64,000 nucleotides of DNA from Kushneria aurantia DSM 21353 (GTDB taxonomy: Bacteria; Pseudomonadota; Gammaproteobacteria; Pseudomonadales; Halomonadaceae): the NCBI RefSeq assembly GCF_000382245.1, contig NZ_KB907863.1, positions 1 to 64,000 of the forward strand. Direction: 5' to 3'. The notes below the pieces were generated by a model that searched no databases, was not told the origin of the DNA, and worked only from the letters and a program-made list of their open reading frames with translations. A program made the position numbers and the translations under genes. This document shows, piece after piece, positions 46,284 through 54,475 of this stretch; position 1 is the stretch's first letter; each line of letters starts with the position of its first letter.

Positions 46284-46515
46284 CAACGCTCCTGAGTACT
46301 GTCAGCAGTTTCAGTCCATCATCGACGGGCAGGGTGCCTGCCGCGCAGGCCTTTGCCCGCTCAATCGCGCGGCGCAGGCGGTGGATGTCACTTTCAGCGC
46401 GTTCCAGCTGATCGCCCAGCGCTGCCTTCTCGTCTTCCAGTTCGTCGTTGCGCTGCATCACCGCATCGCAGATAGCGCACTCGGCGGTGCATTGCGCAGC
46501 CTGTGTTATTGCCAT
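46276..46515 (-). CDS. Small coiled-coil phage protein, unknown function
   Basis: A 79-residue protein with an N-terminal cysteine group (CTAECAICDAV) and a heptad-like acidic helix (RNDELEDEKAALGDQLERAE). ATG 46515 lies five bases after AGGAG; the GTG two codons earlier is less likely. It lies in the leftward operon of small accessory genes. Confidence 0.55.
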   Translation of the reverse strand: MAITQAAQCTAECAICDAVMQRNDELEDEKAALGDQLERAESDIHRLRRAIERAKACAAGTLPVDDGLKLLTVLRSVDE

Positions 46516-46563
46516 GAACACTCCTGTCAGGCAGCTTCAGGGGTAGGCCCGTGAATAGGTAGA

Positions 46564-47406
46564 TCAGGCGCTGGCGAAGATATCGCGCTGGCGCTGTTGT
46601 TCGGCGGTACGGGGAGAAACCCAGAGACATTCGGTGCGGCTGACACTACCCATTCGGCTGGATCCCGAAGTTGGTAGCGAAAACTGTGTCCAGCCGCTCA
46701 GGCGATTGTTGTAGAGCACCGAGTCATAGCCGCTCATCACGACCATGCCGCCAAGTCGACGCACCGCCTCAAGCAATTCTTCGTGATCTTCAACAGTCAT
46801 CTCGTGCCGGTAGTAGCGCGAGCTGCCTTGAGAGCGCGTTTCAGGCAGGTAGGGCGGATCGATATAGTGCAGCGTTTCTTTGCTGTCGTGCTGCAGCATC
46901 ACATCGATCGCGGGTCGATTTTCAATCACCACGCGGCGAAAGCGCTCAGCAAATTCCGGTATCGCGTCAGCAACGCGAGCCCAGGCGTGTGCCACGCCCA
47001 GATAGACGCCATCCGGGCGCGTAAACGTTCGCATTCCTGAATTGCCACGAGTGGCCCCGGCAGAGCCGAAGCTGGCCCAGGCGCGGAGCAGGGTGCGCCT
47101 TGCTTGCTCGACAGGGGCTTCAGTTTGTTCCTGCGACAGATTGAGCTCTGAGCGGGCGAAGGGCGTGAAACGGCAAAGTTCTACCAGGCGCTCAGCCAGG
47201 GCGCGATCGCGCAGCACACGAAATACGTTGACGATCTCTCCATCGAGATCGTTGTAAACCTCTGCTGACGAAGGTGGCTTCTGCAACAGAACACCTGCAG
47301 CGCCGCCATAAGGCTCGACATATACCCGGTGCTTTGGAAAGTGCTGAATAACCCACTTTGCAATTCGCCACTTACCGCCGTGGTAGCGCATGATGGGGTG
47401 ATTCAC
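46564..47406 (-). CDS. Phage DNA adenine methyltransferase (Dam-like)
   Basis: This 280-residue N6-adenine methyltransferase has the SAM-binding segment MRYHGGKWRIAKWVI and VEPYGGAAGVLL at the N terminus, and the catalytic DPPY in HYIDPPYLPETRS near residue 187. It may protect phage DNA from host restriction. It starts with GTG at 47406, overlapping the preceding gene by four bases. Confidence 0.9.
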   Translation of the reverse strand: MNHPIMRYHGGKWRIAKWVIQHFPKHRVYVEPYGGAAGVLLQKPPSSAEVYNDLDGEIVNVFRVLRDRALAERLVELCRFTPFARSELNLSQEQTEAPVEQARRTLLRAWASFGSAGATRGNSGMRTFTRPDGVYLGVAHAWARVADAIPEFAERFRRVVIENRPAIDVMLQHDSKETLHYIDPPYLPETRSQGSSRYYRHEMTVEDHEELLEAVRRLGGMVVMSGYDSVLYNNRLSGWTQFSLPTSGSSRMGSVSRTECLWVSPRTAEQQRQRDIFASA

Positions 47407-47933
47407 GCGGCCTCCCGTTGCTCGCCGTTGGCTGCGAAAACCGCTCGAGCAAAACCCGGCGGGGTGGCACTGCGGATGTTGCCGCGTTCGTCACCCGGTG
47501 CGCATTTATGGATTCGATCGTCCGGTATCTCATCGCCGACGAATGGATATTCAGGGGGCATGACGAATCCATTACCCGACCACAGGCAGGTTTTTTTGAC
47601 GTAGTTATCGCCCGGATGCCACCCGATGTGCGGCCGCTCGTTGCCGGCTGCGGCCTGGATGTCGGCAGGCGTGGCCTCTCTCCAATCTGCCGGTGGCTCG
47701 GCGCCGTGAAAGGCGGTGTACTGGTCCCGGTCGAACAGGTCGAGCACCGTTCCCGGGGTGCCGGTCAGTTTGCCGAAGTCGGCGATAGCCGCCGGGTCGG
47801 AGTCGATACCGCCAATGCAGCGGAATCGGGCTTCCATGGTACCGACTCGGGCATGCCCGCGGTTGAAGCCAGCGGCACCGCCGCCGAGGCCGCAAAAAAG
47901 GTGGAAGTGACGGATATCGCGGGATTCAATCAT
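47403..47933 (-). pseudogene. Cytosine-C5 DNA methyltransferase with deleted catalytic core
   Basis: The 176-residue product begins like a C5 methyltransferase (HLFCGLGGGAAGFNRG, motif I; GIDSDPAAIADFGKLTG, motif II) and reaches ATPADIQAAAGNERPHI, the point where the catalytic Pro-Cys loop (motif IV) normally follows. Instead it jumps to GWHPGDNYVKKTCLWSGNGF and a C-terminal tail ending PPGFARAVFAANGEQREAA. No PC, ENV or other core motif is seen, so catalysis is unlikely. I infer an in-frame internal deletion; a natural short relative with another role is possible. Confidence 0.65.
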
Positions 47934-48007
47934 GGTAGCTCCAAAAAGCGGCTGTGCATGCGTGGCCGGTGAGGGTAAGTTGAAGGTTCATTTGCTGAGA
48001 GTTATGA

Positions 48008-48253
48008 GTGACAGAGATGAACAACGAGACTTACACCAATGAGTACGAAGGTCGCGAATACACCGTTTTCGTACAGGAAATCAGGCATCCCAGCGGGGAA
48101 GCGTCGGCTTGGAAAGTCAGCTGCCGTGTCCAGAACAGGAATGGAGAATGGCTGCCGGAACGTGAAGAGAGGGAAAAAGGCGCTTCAAGCAAACAGGAAG
48201 CCATTCGAATCGGGGAAACGCTTGCCAAAGTGCTGATTGACTCCCAGCGCTAA
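48008..48253 (+). CDS. Small protein on the plus strand, unknown function
   Basis: An 81-residue (GTG at 48008) or 78-residue (ATG at 48017) hydrophilic protein with EYEGREYTVFVQEI and a Glu/Arg/Lys-rich centre. It is the only plus-strand gene in the left arm, so it may be expressed from the prophage independently of the lytic operon. Confidence 0.5.
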   Translation: MTEMNNETYTNEYEGREYTVFVQEIRHPSGEASAWKVSCRVQNRNGEWLPEREEREKGASSKQEAIRIGETLAKVLIDSQR

Positions 48254-48512
48254 GCTGAAATGTGTAGCTGACGCCCGACCGAGGCCGGACGCTGGCGGCC
48301 GCGTTAAGTTGCTGGCGCAGGCTGTGCCGTCATCGTCGTTGTCGATATAGTTGGAATGGCCTTGCGAACGCCCACGCTGCTGCAAAGAGTGGGGCGAGAC
48401 AGGCCGCCCCGGTAACTGCCCATATCACCCAGCCAGCAATTGGTTCTCGGTGTCCATGGGTCACTCCAGATCGGGCGGCGCGGGTGGGCTTCTCGTCTCG
48501 CTGCGGCTCGCC
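48254..48512. other. Gap with a possible decayed small gene
   Basis: On the minus strand an ATG at 48457 behind GGAGTG gives MDTENQLLAG, an in-frame TGA at 48427-48425, then a continuing frame containing GHSNYIDNDDDGTAC. That last part resembles an excalibur-type calcium motif. I cannot tell a pseudogene from coincidence; nothing else is seen here. Confidence 0.3.
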
Positions 48513-48944
48513 TCATGCCGAATGCTCCAGCGGTGGCGTCTTGTCCATATGCCGGAACATCTCTGCCAGGCGCTCCTCGCTGGCTTCCTGGAAGCGATGG
48601 AAGGCCGCCGTCTTGCAGCCCTCCATGAGCGTCGGCAGCATCTTGTTGAACAGGGCGTCGTCGAGCTGGAACCACTCGCCCTGGTCGGTGAGGACCGGGA
48701 TGCGCACCAGGCGCATCCCGGAGCGCTTCTCGGTGACGTTGATCTCGTGCCCCTGGGGCGCCTTCTCAAGCCAGGCGAAGGCCTGGATGGTGCGTCCCGC
48801 CATCTCGCCCTCGACCACCTCGGCCGATAGCTCGCCAAAGGCCTTCACCTCGGCGGAGTCCTCGGTGTCGCCATCCAACACTTTGATCAGGCGGATGTTG
48901 TTCTCGTCGTCGCCGATGATTCGGCTTGTCTTGTTCAGCTTCAT
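48513..48944 (-). CDS. Phage protein of unknown function
   Basis: A 143-residue acidic protein (MKLNKTSRIIGDDENNIRLI, then LDGDTEDSAEVKAFGEL). ATG 48944 lies behind GGGAGGG; the longer frame upstream is rejected. It lies just downstream of recT and the exonuclease, so a role in recombination is possible but unproven. Confidence 0.65.
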   Translation of the reverse strand: MKLNKTSRIIGDDENNIRLIKVLDGDTEDSAEVKAFGELSAEVVEGEMAGRTIQAFAWLEKAPQGHEINVTEKRSGMRLVRIPVLTDQGEWFQLDDALFNKMLPTLMEGCKTAAFHRFQEASEERLAEMFRHMDKTPPLEHSA

Positions 48945-49023
48945 TGTCGTGCCCTCCCGGCTCTTGCCAGCACCTCCGGGTGCTGCTGGGAAATGAGCGG
49001 GCCCCTTAGGGCCCGGCGGTGGG

Positions 49024-49152
49024 TTAGGGGCTGAAGGTGCCCAGCAGGCACTCGCAGCTTTCCAGCTCGCCCTTGATCTTCTTGGCAAACGTTAAGGGTG
49101 GTGAGCGCCCCTTGACGCGGTGGCATACGGCGCACGCCTCCCCCTGCCGCAA
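49024..49152 (-). CDS. Possible 42-residue cysteine-containing small protein
   Basis: From a TTG at 49152 the frame reads RQGEACAVCHRVKGRSPP, then FAKKIKGELESCECLL and a stop at 49024. It has CAVC and CEC and no clear ribosome site. It fills the gap between recT and the 143-residue gene; translation is uncertain. Confidence 0.25.
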   Translation of the reverse strand: MRQGEACAVCHRVKGRSPPLTFAKKIKGELESCECLLGTFSP

Positions 49153-49269
49153 AGCGCGGTCAACTCGTCCGGCTGCGAGTCATGCCGGGTAGAGCAAGGA
49201 GCTCGGGGAATCGTGCGCTGCGCCGGTTATGGCCCACCGGGCAGCTGGGGCTGATGCGTCAGGAGAGGG

Positions 49270-50310
49270 TTAGCTGCTTTCTGACTGCTGGCGCAGCTGC
49301 TGCACGCGACCTTCATAGGCGTGGCGGGCGACACTCTTGTCTTTCTCCGGCAGATGGCGTGCCATGTCGGCAGCTTCATCCAGCTGCTCTTTGTTCTGGG
49401 CTTTCTGAATCTGCTCGCAGACATAGGCACAGGTGATCTTGCCGCCCGGGCCGGGGGTGCCGGAATTTTGAGACTGGCCATCGTTTACGGTTTTGGGCTC
49501 GTCTGCTTCGTTGGCATAGGTCTGCCCACGTTTCTGGCGTCGCTGGCGCAGCTTGTCCTTGCCGCGAGCGGTGCCACCGGCAGTCCCGCCGCCGACCGTT
49601 TTTTCGCCGGATCGCGCCGCGGTGCTGCTCATTTCATCGGGCGTGTAGACGCCGAGGATGACATCGGGGCAGTAAAGGCGAGACCAGCGTTTGATTGCCA
49701 AATAGGCCAGTTGCTGCTTGGGGTCGCTTGCCCACAACGTGGAGTTGCGCACCTGTGCCTGCGTCAGCAGTAGATCAAGCACTCGCGGCTCTTCTTCTCC
49801 CTTGAGCGTCGCCCATACTTGAATGCCGCATCCTTTCTCGTCTTTAAAGGACCATGCAGGCGCCTGATATTCCTTCCCCTGGTTATTCTTCCGCACTTCG
49901 AATTTGCCAATGACGTTTTCCCAGGGGCCATACCACTCATACTCAAGCCGGTTTTCAGTCGGCGCCATGCTGGTAATGACGGCATTGACCAACTGGGCCT
50001 CGTAACCCAGCGTGCCGTTGACGAGGTGGGTCTTCTGCGCGACTGCGAACGGATTCATGCGCCACTGGGCAGCCTGCATCACGACCGCCATGCAGTCGCC
50101 GGGATTGCCCTGCAGATGCTGAGGCACGGTGGCCTTTCCCCTGGCCATCAGATTCGCCAGCCGCTCCATGTGGTTCATGGCGTCGGTATTGAAAAGCAGG
50201 TCCTGAATTCCTTGCCCGGGGGCGCTTCCCGCAGGCGCTTCGGGCAGATGAGTTTCAGGCTCCTGCAGGCCGTTGACGGCCTGCTGCTGGGCTGTCGTTG
50301 TCTCGCTCAT
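49270..50310 (-). CDS. recT: RecT-family single-strand annealing protein
   Basis: This 346-residue protein has the RecT core: NPGDCMAVVMQAAQWRMNPF, VNGTLGYEAQLVNAVI and SDPKQQLAYLAIKRWSRLY, followed by a Gly/Arg linker and a helical C-terminal segment after about residue 245. RecT anneals single strands during phage recombination with a 5'-3' exonuclease partner, encoded directly upstream with a four-base overlap. Confidence 0.92.
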   Translation of the reverse strand: MSETTTAQQQAVNGLQEPETHLPEAPAGSAPGQGIQDLLFNTDAMNHMERLANLMARGKATVPQHLQGNPGDCMAVVMQAAQWRMNPFAVAQKTHLVNGTLGYEAQLVNAVITSMAPTENRLEYEWYGPWENVIGKFEVRKNNQGKEYQAPAWSFKDEKGCGIQVWATLKGEEEPRVLDLLLTQAQVRNSTLWASDPKQQLAYLAIKRWSRLYCPDVILGVYTPDEMSSTAARSGEKTVGGGTAGGTARGKDKLRQRRQKRGQTYANEADEPKTVNDGQSQNSGTPGPGGKITCAYVCEQIQKAQNKEQLDEAADMARHLPEKDKSVARHAYEGRVQQLRQQSESS

Positions 50311-51413
50311 GCCGCTTCATCCTTTTCGCTGGCCTGCTGCTGTGTTTCGCGCGCCTGGTCAATCAGTTGCTGATCGGCCTTGTTGATTTTGCCGATGCGA
50401 ACGTCAATAAACTCGGTCGGCGCCACTTCGCTGATATAGCCCTTGCGCTGCTGAACCTTGCGGCTGTAGCGCATGCCATCTCCGAAAAGACCCAACGAAG
50501 ACGGCCCCATGCGCTCAAGAACGTGCGCCCGCGCCTTGCGTTTGGTGACTTCCAGCTCCTTGATTTCTTCGCGGCAATCGGATTCGACCCTGATCCAGTG
50601 CTCGATCCCTGAAAGATCAGCGACGGTACCGTCAGTGCCGGGATAGCGACGCTTGAGGATGTCGATAGCGTTCTTGTGCTCAATATCTATTTCGGGAAGC
50701 TCTCCGCGCTTGATCAGCCCCCACAGGTCGGCTTCCGCCTCGATGATCATGCTGATGTACTCGTCATCGCGCAGAATCGGGTAGAAGCGTGTTTCCCAGC
50801 CGCCAATGGTCACCACCAGGAACGCCCATTCGTAGCCAGTCACGGCCAGCTGGTGCTGTACCTGGGCTTCATAGTCCTCCGGGATTTCGCCGGTAGAGCA
50901 CAGGCCGCCGGTTTTTTTCACGTCATCCGGGCGGCCCCAGCCACTGGCAAACTCGACGTTTTTCAGTTCGACCACGCCGGGGCCGGTAACGGTCTCTCCG
51001 AAAACCATTTCCAGCCATGCCGACTGTTCCTCGGTCACACCTACCACCCGGCGATCAATGTTGGCCATCATCCATGGCAGGTCTTCATGCGTTGCCATGT
51101 AGTTGTGGTTCTGGACATTCAGCCCGGTCTCTGCGGAAAATCGAAGCGCCGTCACCGGCTCCATGACATGGCCCATTTCCATTTTCATACGGCGTCGGTA
51201 GCTGGCTTCTTCGTCTTCTTCCCCAATACCCAGCTTGCGCTCGGCAATCTCGTACGCCGTGCGATGCTCACTGATACCGATGGCCGCTGCGGCCTCGCTG
51301 GCGCCGATGCCGTAGCCGCGTAGCTCAAGCCAGACATCGCGGTCCATGCCAAGCGTCGAGACCCGCCCCTTTTTGCGCAGCTGTTCCAGTGCGTCCTGAA
51401 CGGTGATCGTCAT
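50307..51413 (-). CDS. YqaJ/RecE-like phage exonuclease
   Basis: A 368-residue PD-(D/E)XK-type viral recombinase. The YqaJ signature is visible as GYGIGASEAAAAIGISEHRT, MEMGHVMEPVTALRF, NIDRRVVG and GVVELKNVEFASGW (the E-x-K), with EAQVQHQLAVTGYEWAFLVV. It probably resects DNA ends for RecT. The start is ATG 51413 behind CAGGAG; the longer frame is rejected. Confidence 0.9.
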   Translation of the reverse strand: MTITVQDALEQLRKKGRVSTLGMDRDVWLELRGYGIGASEAAAAIGISEHRTAYEIAERKLGIGEEDEEASYRRRMKMEMGHVMEPVTALRFSAETGLNVQNHNYMATHEDLPWMMANIDRRVVGVTEEQSAWLEMVFGETVTGPGVVELKNVEFASGWGRPDDVKKTGGLCSTGEIPEDYEAQVQHQLAVTGYEWAFLVVTIGGWETRFYPILRDDEYISMIIEAEADLWGLIKRGELPEIDIEHKNAIDILKRRYPGTDGTVADLSGIEHWIRVESDCREEIKELEVTKRKARAHVLERMGPSSLGLFGDGMRYSRKVQQRKGYISEVAPTEFIDVRIGKINKADQQLIDQARETQQQASEKDEAA

Positions 51414-51481
51414 GTGATAAACTCCTGTCGGGTTGCGTTTCGTTGTGGTTTCGTTGCCCCGCCCGCTCTGCCAGGCGGGCG

Positions 51482-51742
51482 TCATTTCAATGCATCGATA
51501 TAGGCATCGATGTGTTCCTCATCCCGCGCGCCGCGCAGTTCATCTTCGTGCTGCTCGAGGATGGCGATGTCGTCGTTCTCGGTACGCTTTCCGTCCAGCC
51601 ATGCTGCGGGGCGGCCCCGGCGGTCATAAATGCTGTATTCAATCTCGGGACCGCTCGGCGGCTCGAAAAATGTGCCGGCGTGGTACGGCTCGTAGTGCGT
51701 CACTTCGACGATGCAGGGGATGCCCGCGATGCGCGTGTTCAT
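51482..51742 (-). CDS. Phage protein of unknown function
   Basis: An 86-residue acidic protein (RIAGIPCIVEVTHYEPYHAG, then EEHIDAYIDALK). The ATG at 51742 is behind GGAGGG and overlaps the upstream gene by four bases. It is part of the early-left operon; no domain recognised. Confidence 0.65.
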   Translation of the reverse strand: MNTRIAGIPCIVEVTHYEPYHAGTFFEPPSGPEIEYSIYDRRGRPAAWLDGKRTENDDIAILEQHEDELRGARDEEHIDAYIDALK

Positions 51743-51951
51743 GACGCCCTCCAGATCGGAATGCGAGCCTCTTTCAACCCGTCGCGCCGACGGCGGTACT
51801 CCTTGAGTCGTTCGGCATTGGCGTGGTCGAGAAAGCAGTGCCGGCCGGCGAAAGCGGCGTCGCGGGCTTCAAGCGCCAGCCCCGTAGAGTGGGCAGTGCC
51901 CAGCCTTGCGCGGGCTATGTCAGCGCTGGTGTACGTCCTTGCGTCAGCCAT
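51739..51951 (-). CDS. Phage protein of unknown function
   Basis: A 70-residue basic protein (YTSADIARARLGTAHSTGLA, then RLKEYRRRRDGLKEARIPIW). The ATG is behind GGAGGATT and overlaps its neighbours by a few bases, which supports a real gene in the operon. Confidence 0.6.
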   Translation of the reverse strand: MADARTYTSADIARARLGTAHSTGLALEARDAAFAGRHCFLDHANAERLKEYRRRRDGLKEARIPIWRAS

Positions 51952-52111
51952 CGGGAATCCTCCGTTTCACTGCGACCACTTCGGTGGTGGCCGGTAATTT
52001 CGCCGCGGCGCGCTTTGCCGCTTTTCTTGTCAGATACGGTGAGCCGGGCAGATCGCAGCGCGGCACGACATGCGGCTCATGTTTTTCACGGACGATGTAG
52101 CGAGCGCTCAT
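51944..52111 (-). CDS. Small phage protein of unknown function
   Basis: A 55-residue basic protein (MSARYIVREKHEPHVVPRCD, then LTRKAAKRAAAKLPATTEVV). ATG 52111 is behind AAGGGAGG; the longer frame is rejected. It overlaps both neighbours. Confidence 0.55.
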   Translation of the reverse strand: MSARYIVREKHEPHVVPRCDLPGSPYLTRKAAKRAAAKLPATTEVVAVKRRIPDG

Positions 52112-52259
52112 CCCATACCTCCCTTTGCTCTCTGGCCAGCCGGCGATCATCCAGTAGCTGGTCGATCTGCAGGCGGCGGCGGAATCGCGCGAGCCTTGAT
52201 TCGGGCGCGCGCTCGGACAGGCCCAGCCGTTGCCGGGCTACTTTTGCGGTATTGGTCAT
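52086..52259 (-). CDS. First gene of the early-left operon, small phage protein
   Basis: A 57-residue arginine-rich protein (MTNTAKVARQRLGLSERAPE, then RFRRRLQIDQLLDDRRLARE). The ATG at 52259 is behind GAGG and the 3' end overlaps the next gene by 26 bases. An intrinsic terminator lies just upstream (52274-52305). The position and basic composition would suit an antiterminator, but no family is recognised. Confidence 0.5.
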   Translation of the reverse strand: MTNTAKVARQRLGLSERAPESRLARFRRRLQIDQLLDDRRLAREQREVWDERSLHRP

Positions 52260-52273
52260 GGCTGGACCTCAAG

Positions 52274-52305
52274 AAGAAAAAAGCCCGGCAAGGGTGTGGC
52301 CGGGC
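52274..52305 (-). terminator. Leader terminator ahead of the early-left operon
   Basis: On the minus strand GCCCGGC and GCCGGGC flank a 9-base loop and are followed by a T-rich run. It sits only 15 bases before the first gene, so the operon probably depends on antitermination. Confidence 0.75.
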
Positions 52306-52548
52306 AAGCAGGGGACCGATCCGATGAGGATCGGTGTGGCGCCTCGATGAAGCGCCACGCCGATCGTCACAGCCTGGAAAAAGGGCGGCCGGGAGGCGGC
52401 CGCCAAGGGGGCGGAGATGCAGAGGCATCGATGAGCGCTCCCGCCGGCGGGGCGGTGCGGCGAGAACGCTCGTTGATGCGGGCTATTGAAAGGGGGGATT
52501 AGGCCTAACCGGGATTGCTTGGTAACATCGGTTCGTCATTGAAATGAA

Positions 52549-52568
52549 AGCCCGGCTAATTCCGGGCT
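52549..52568 (-). terminator. Terminator of the XRE-ImmA/IrrE cassette
   Basis: AGCCCGG/CCGGGCT with a 6-base loop, 21 bases after the cassette's last stop codon. The T tract is short (TTCATTTC). Confidence 0.65.
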
Positions 52569-52589
52569 CTAGCATAGACTGTTTTTCGT

Positions 52590-53693
52590 TTAGACCAAGG
52601 AAAGTTTTGCGCTCTCCGGGCGAGCCGTTTTACGAAGTAATACGCCCTGTATGAGAGTGTCTACTTCATCCTCAGGAAGGTTGTTTTCCTTAGCCAAGTC
52701 TGAAAGCGTTTTCCTTTGAGTCATCAAGAGATTAAGCATTTTCTCTAAAATGACTGAACGTTCTTTTTCAATCTCTTCTGGCTCATTTCTTCGATACCCT
52801 CTGACGCTGATTTCCTGACATATTGCACGATATCGCCAGTCAGTGAGAATACCTAAGTCAAAGCATTTGCGAGCCAAAGCCGCAACTGATACCCTCCAGC
52901 GCTTTTTTGCGTCAATCAACTGGTCCAGGTTTCTTACTATTGGCAAATGATCTTTAACGTCCTCAGGAGGCATTAGAAAATTGGACGCAAATTGATCTGC
53001 TTCCTTTTCCTGCCGCCTTATGTTGTCAGGATGGTTTTCTTTGGCGTCAGGATTAGATGCCTCACCATCGCTACCAATATGCATATGCATAATCAAATGC
53101 CCTAGCTCATGAGCCAGGTTAAATCGACTGCGCTCAGCAGATTTAGAGTTGTTCAGCATGATATAAGGCTGACTCCCTCGATAGAAGGAATATGCATCGA
53201 CCATCGAATTGTCTCTGTCAAGTGAGAAAATTCTCATTCCTTTCATCTCCAGAAGCTTTAAGAGATTGGGTATGGGTCGATTGCCTATACCCCAGTAGCT
53301 GCGCAAAGCATGTGCTGCTACAGCAGGATCTTCGAATCTCTCATCCGCCAATTTAAAAGTCGGGAGGCTGAAATTCTTGTTCATCCAGTCGTTTAGTGCC
53401 AGGGCGAGCGTACCCGCCTGGATTGCACGGTTTCGATCACGAGCAGTTAAAGAAGAAAGATTTCTAAAGCTAACATTCTCTTGCACTAACTGGTCAGATG
53501 GCTCATCAAGGAAAAAAGACTTTGGATATTCCAATGCTGCTGCCAAGCTGCCAATGGCTGCATCATCAGGTATATGTTTTCCTTTGATAACCCTCGTCAA
53601 GTGCTCTGGTGTAAGTCCAGCTTTGACGGCAAGTTCTTTTTTAGTCAGTCCCCTCCGCTCTCTCGCAATTTCTAAGCTTATGGTGGAGAACAT
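52590..53693 (-). CDS. XRE-family regulator fused to ImmA/IrrE metallopeptidase
   Basis: This 367-residue protein has an N-terminal helix-turn-helix (RRGLTKKELAVKAGLTPEHL, residues about 13-32) and a zinc-peptidase domain with HELGH (about 197-201) and a downstream Glu in EKEADQFASNFLMPPEDV. Such proteins cleave repressors or antitoxins; ImmA of ICEBs1 is the model. It follows an unknown gene by five bases, and their shared promoter sits in an inverted repeat. Codons look more AT-rich than neighbours, suggesting recent acquisition. It may be a host-benefit or exclusion cassette. Confidence 0.85.
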   Translation of the reverse strand: MFSTISLEIARERRGLTKKELAVKAGLTPEHLTRVIKGKHIPDDAAIGSLAAALEYPKSFFLDEPSDQLVQENVSFRNLSSLTARDRNRAIQAGTLALALNDWMNKNFSLPTFKLADERFEDPAVAAHALRSYWGIGNRPIPNLLKLLEMKGMRIFSLDRDNSMVDAYSFYRGSQPYIMLNNSKSAERSRFNLAHELGHLIMHMHIGSDGEASNPDAKENHPDNIRRQEKEADQFASNFLMPPEDVKDHLPIVRNLDQLIDAKKRWRVSVAALARKCFDLGILTDWRYRAICQEISVRGYRRNEPEEIEKERSVILEKMLNLLMTQRKTLSDLAKENNLPEDEVDTLIQGVLLRKTARPESAKLSLV

Positions 53694-53698
53694 TTCAC

Positions 53699-54415
53699 TT
53701 ACCCTGTGCGTAGATCCAAATCGAGATCACCCAACTCTGAGTCGAACGAATTGTCAATGGGCGGCGTGCTGTATCTGTCTGTCTTGTATGTAATTGGATC
53801 GCTAGTGGTTTTGATGGCTAATCTTGCTTCAAAACCCGAAAAATAATTGTTTTTCAAGATGGGTAGCGATAACTCAATTTCCATGTTGTCGCTAGCATGA
53901 TCCTTGTCAAATGAACAGCAAAGAAACCACACCTGCGGTGCAGGGGGGAATATTGGAAAGGTATAATTCACGGGCGTCGTGATGAGTTGCGTTGTCTCAG
54001 ATCCAAATCCCGTATTATTTTTCGGTAGGCGGTTGCGATCAGCTGCGCAATCCACATTCCTATAAAAGATGATGATATTTGCGTCTGAGTTATATGCGTA
54101 GCGTAAGTGTCCACTTCTTATCGGCTTCCATTCTCCATGCCTTGAAAGAAGCCTGTTCAACTCCTCGGTTCCTTTGGAGTGAGCTTGCCTCATCTTGTCT
54201 CCAGGCGGAGCATTGTTGCCTACTTGGCCCGCTGCGTTTGAGGCAGCGATCGCGACATTTTCAAGGTCTTCAGCCACGAAGGTAGACATAAAGTGTTCAG
54301 CGATAATCTTGTTGATATGCTCGACATTGCTTACATATCTAGCCTGGGCTTGATCGGTGAGCCCTGCGATTACCACCGGCGAGTGCTCAATCTCTGACAC
54401 CTTCGAATTCGACAC
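53699..54415 (-). CDS. Unknown protein, first gene of the XRE-ImmA/IrrE cassette
   Basis: A 238-residue soluble protein without recognised motifs: SVVIAG-like N terminus (HSPVVIAGLTDQAQARYVSN), NAPPGDKMRQAHSKGTEELN in the middle, and an acidic C terminus ending DSELGDLDLDLRTG. It starts with GTG at 54415 behind GAGGGGG. Base composition is AT-richer than flanking prophage genes. It could be the substrate or effector partner of the peptidase encoded five bases downstream. Confidence 0.7.
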   Translation of the reverse strand: MSNSKVSEIEHSPVVIAGLTDQAQARYVSNVEHINKIIAEHFMSTFVAEDLENVAIAASNAAGQVGNNAPPGDKMRQAHSKGTEELNRLLSRHGEWKPIRSGHLRYAYNSDANIIIFYRNVDCAADRNRLPKNNTGFGSETTQLITTPVNYTFPIFPPAPQVWFLCCSFDKDHASDNMEIELSLPILKNNYFSGFEARLAIKTTSDPITYKTDRYSTPPIDNSFDSELGDLDLDLRTG

Positions 54416-54424
54416 GACGACCCC

Positions 54425-54475
54425 CTCATCAATTTTTCACGGCTACATTGTAGGTCGGAAAAATTGATGAGACAA
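54425..54475 (-). promoter_or_regulatory. Cassette promoter inside a 14-bp inverted repeat
   Basis: A perfect inverted repeat CTCATCAATTTTTC (54425-54438) and GAAAAATTGATGAG (54458-54471) brackets a minus-strand promoter: TTGTCT (54475-54470), 17 bases, TACAAT (54452-54447). The start codon is at 54415. This layout fits autoregulation by a dimeric repressor, most simply the XRE domain of the cassette. Confidence 0.7.

Larger units (their letters stand above)
52260..52589. other. Structured leader/intergenic region
   Basis: No gene in 330 bases. It holds two terminators, further hairpins CCGATCC/GGATCGG (52316-52334) and TGGCGC/GCGCCA (52337-52357), and the 10-bp palindrome TTAGGCCTAA (52499-52508). 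It must contain the early-left promoter, but no clear consensus was found. Confidence 0.5.
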
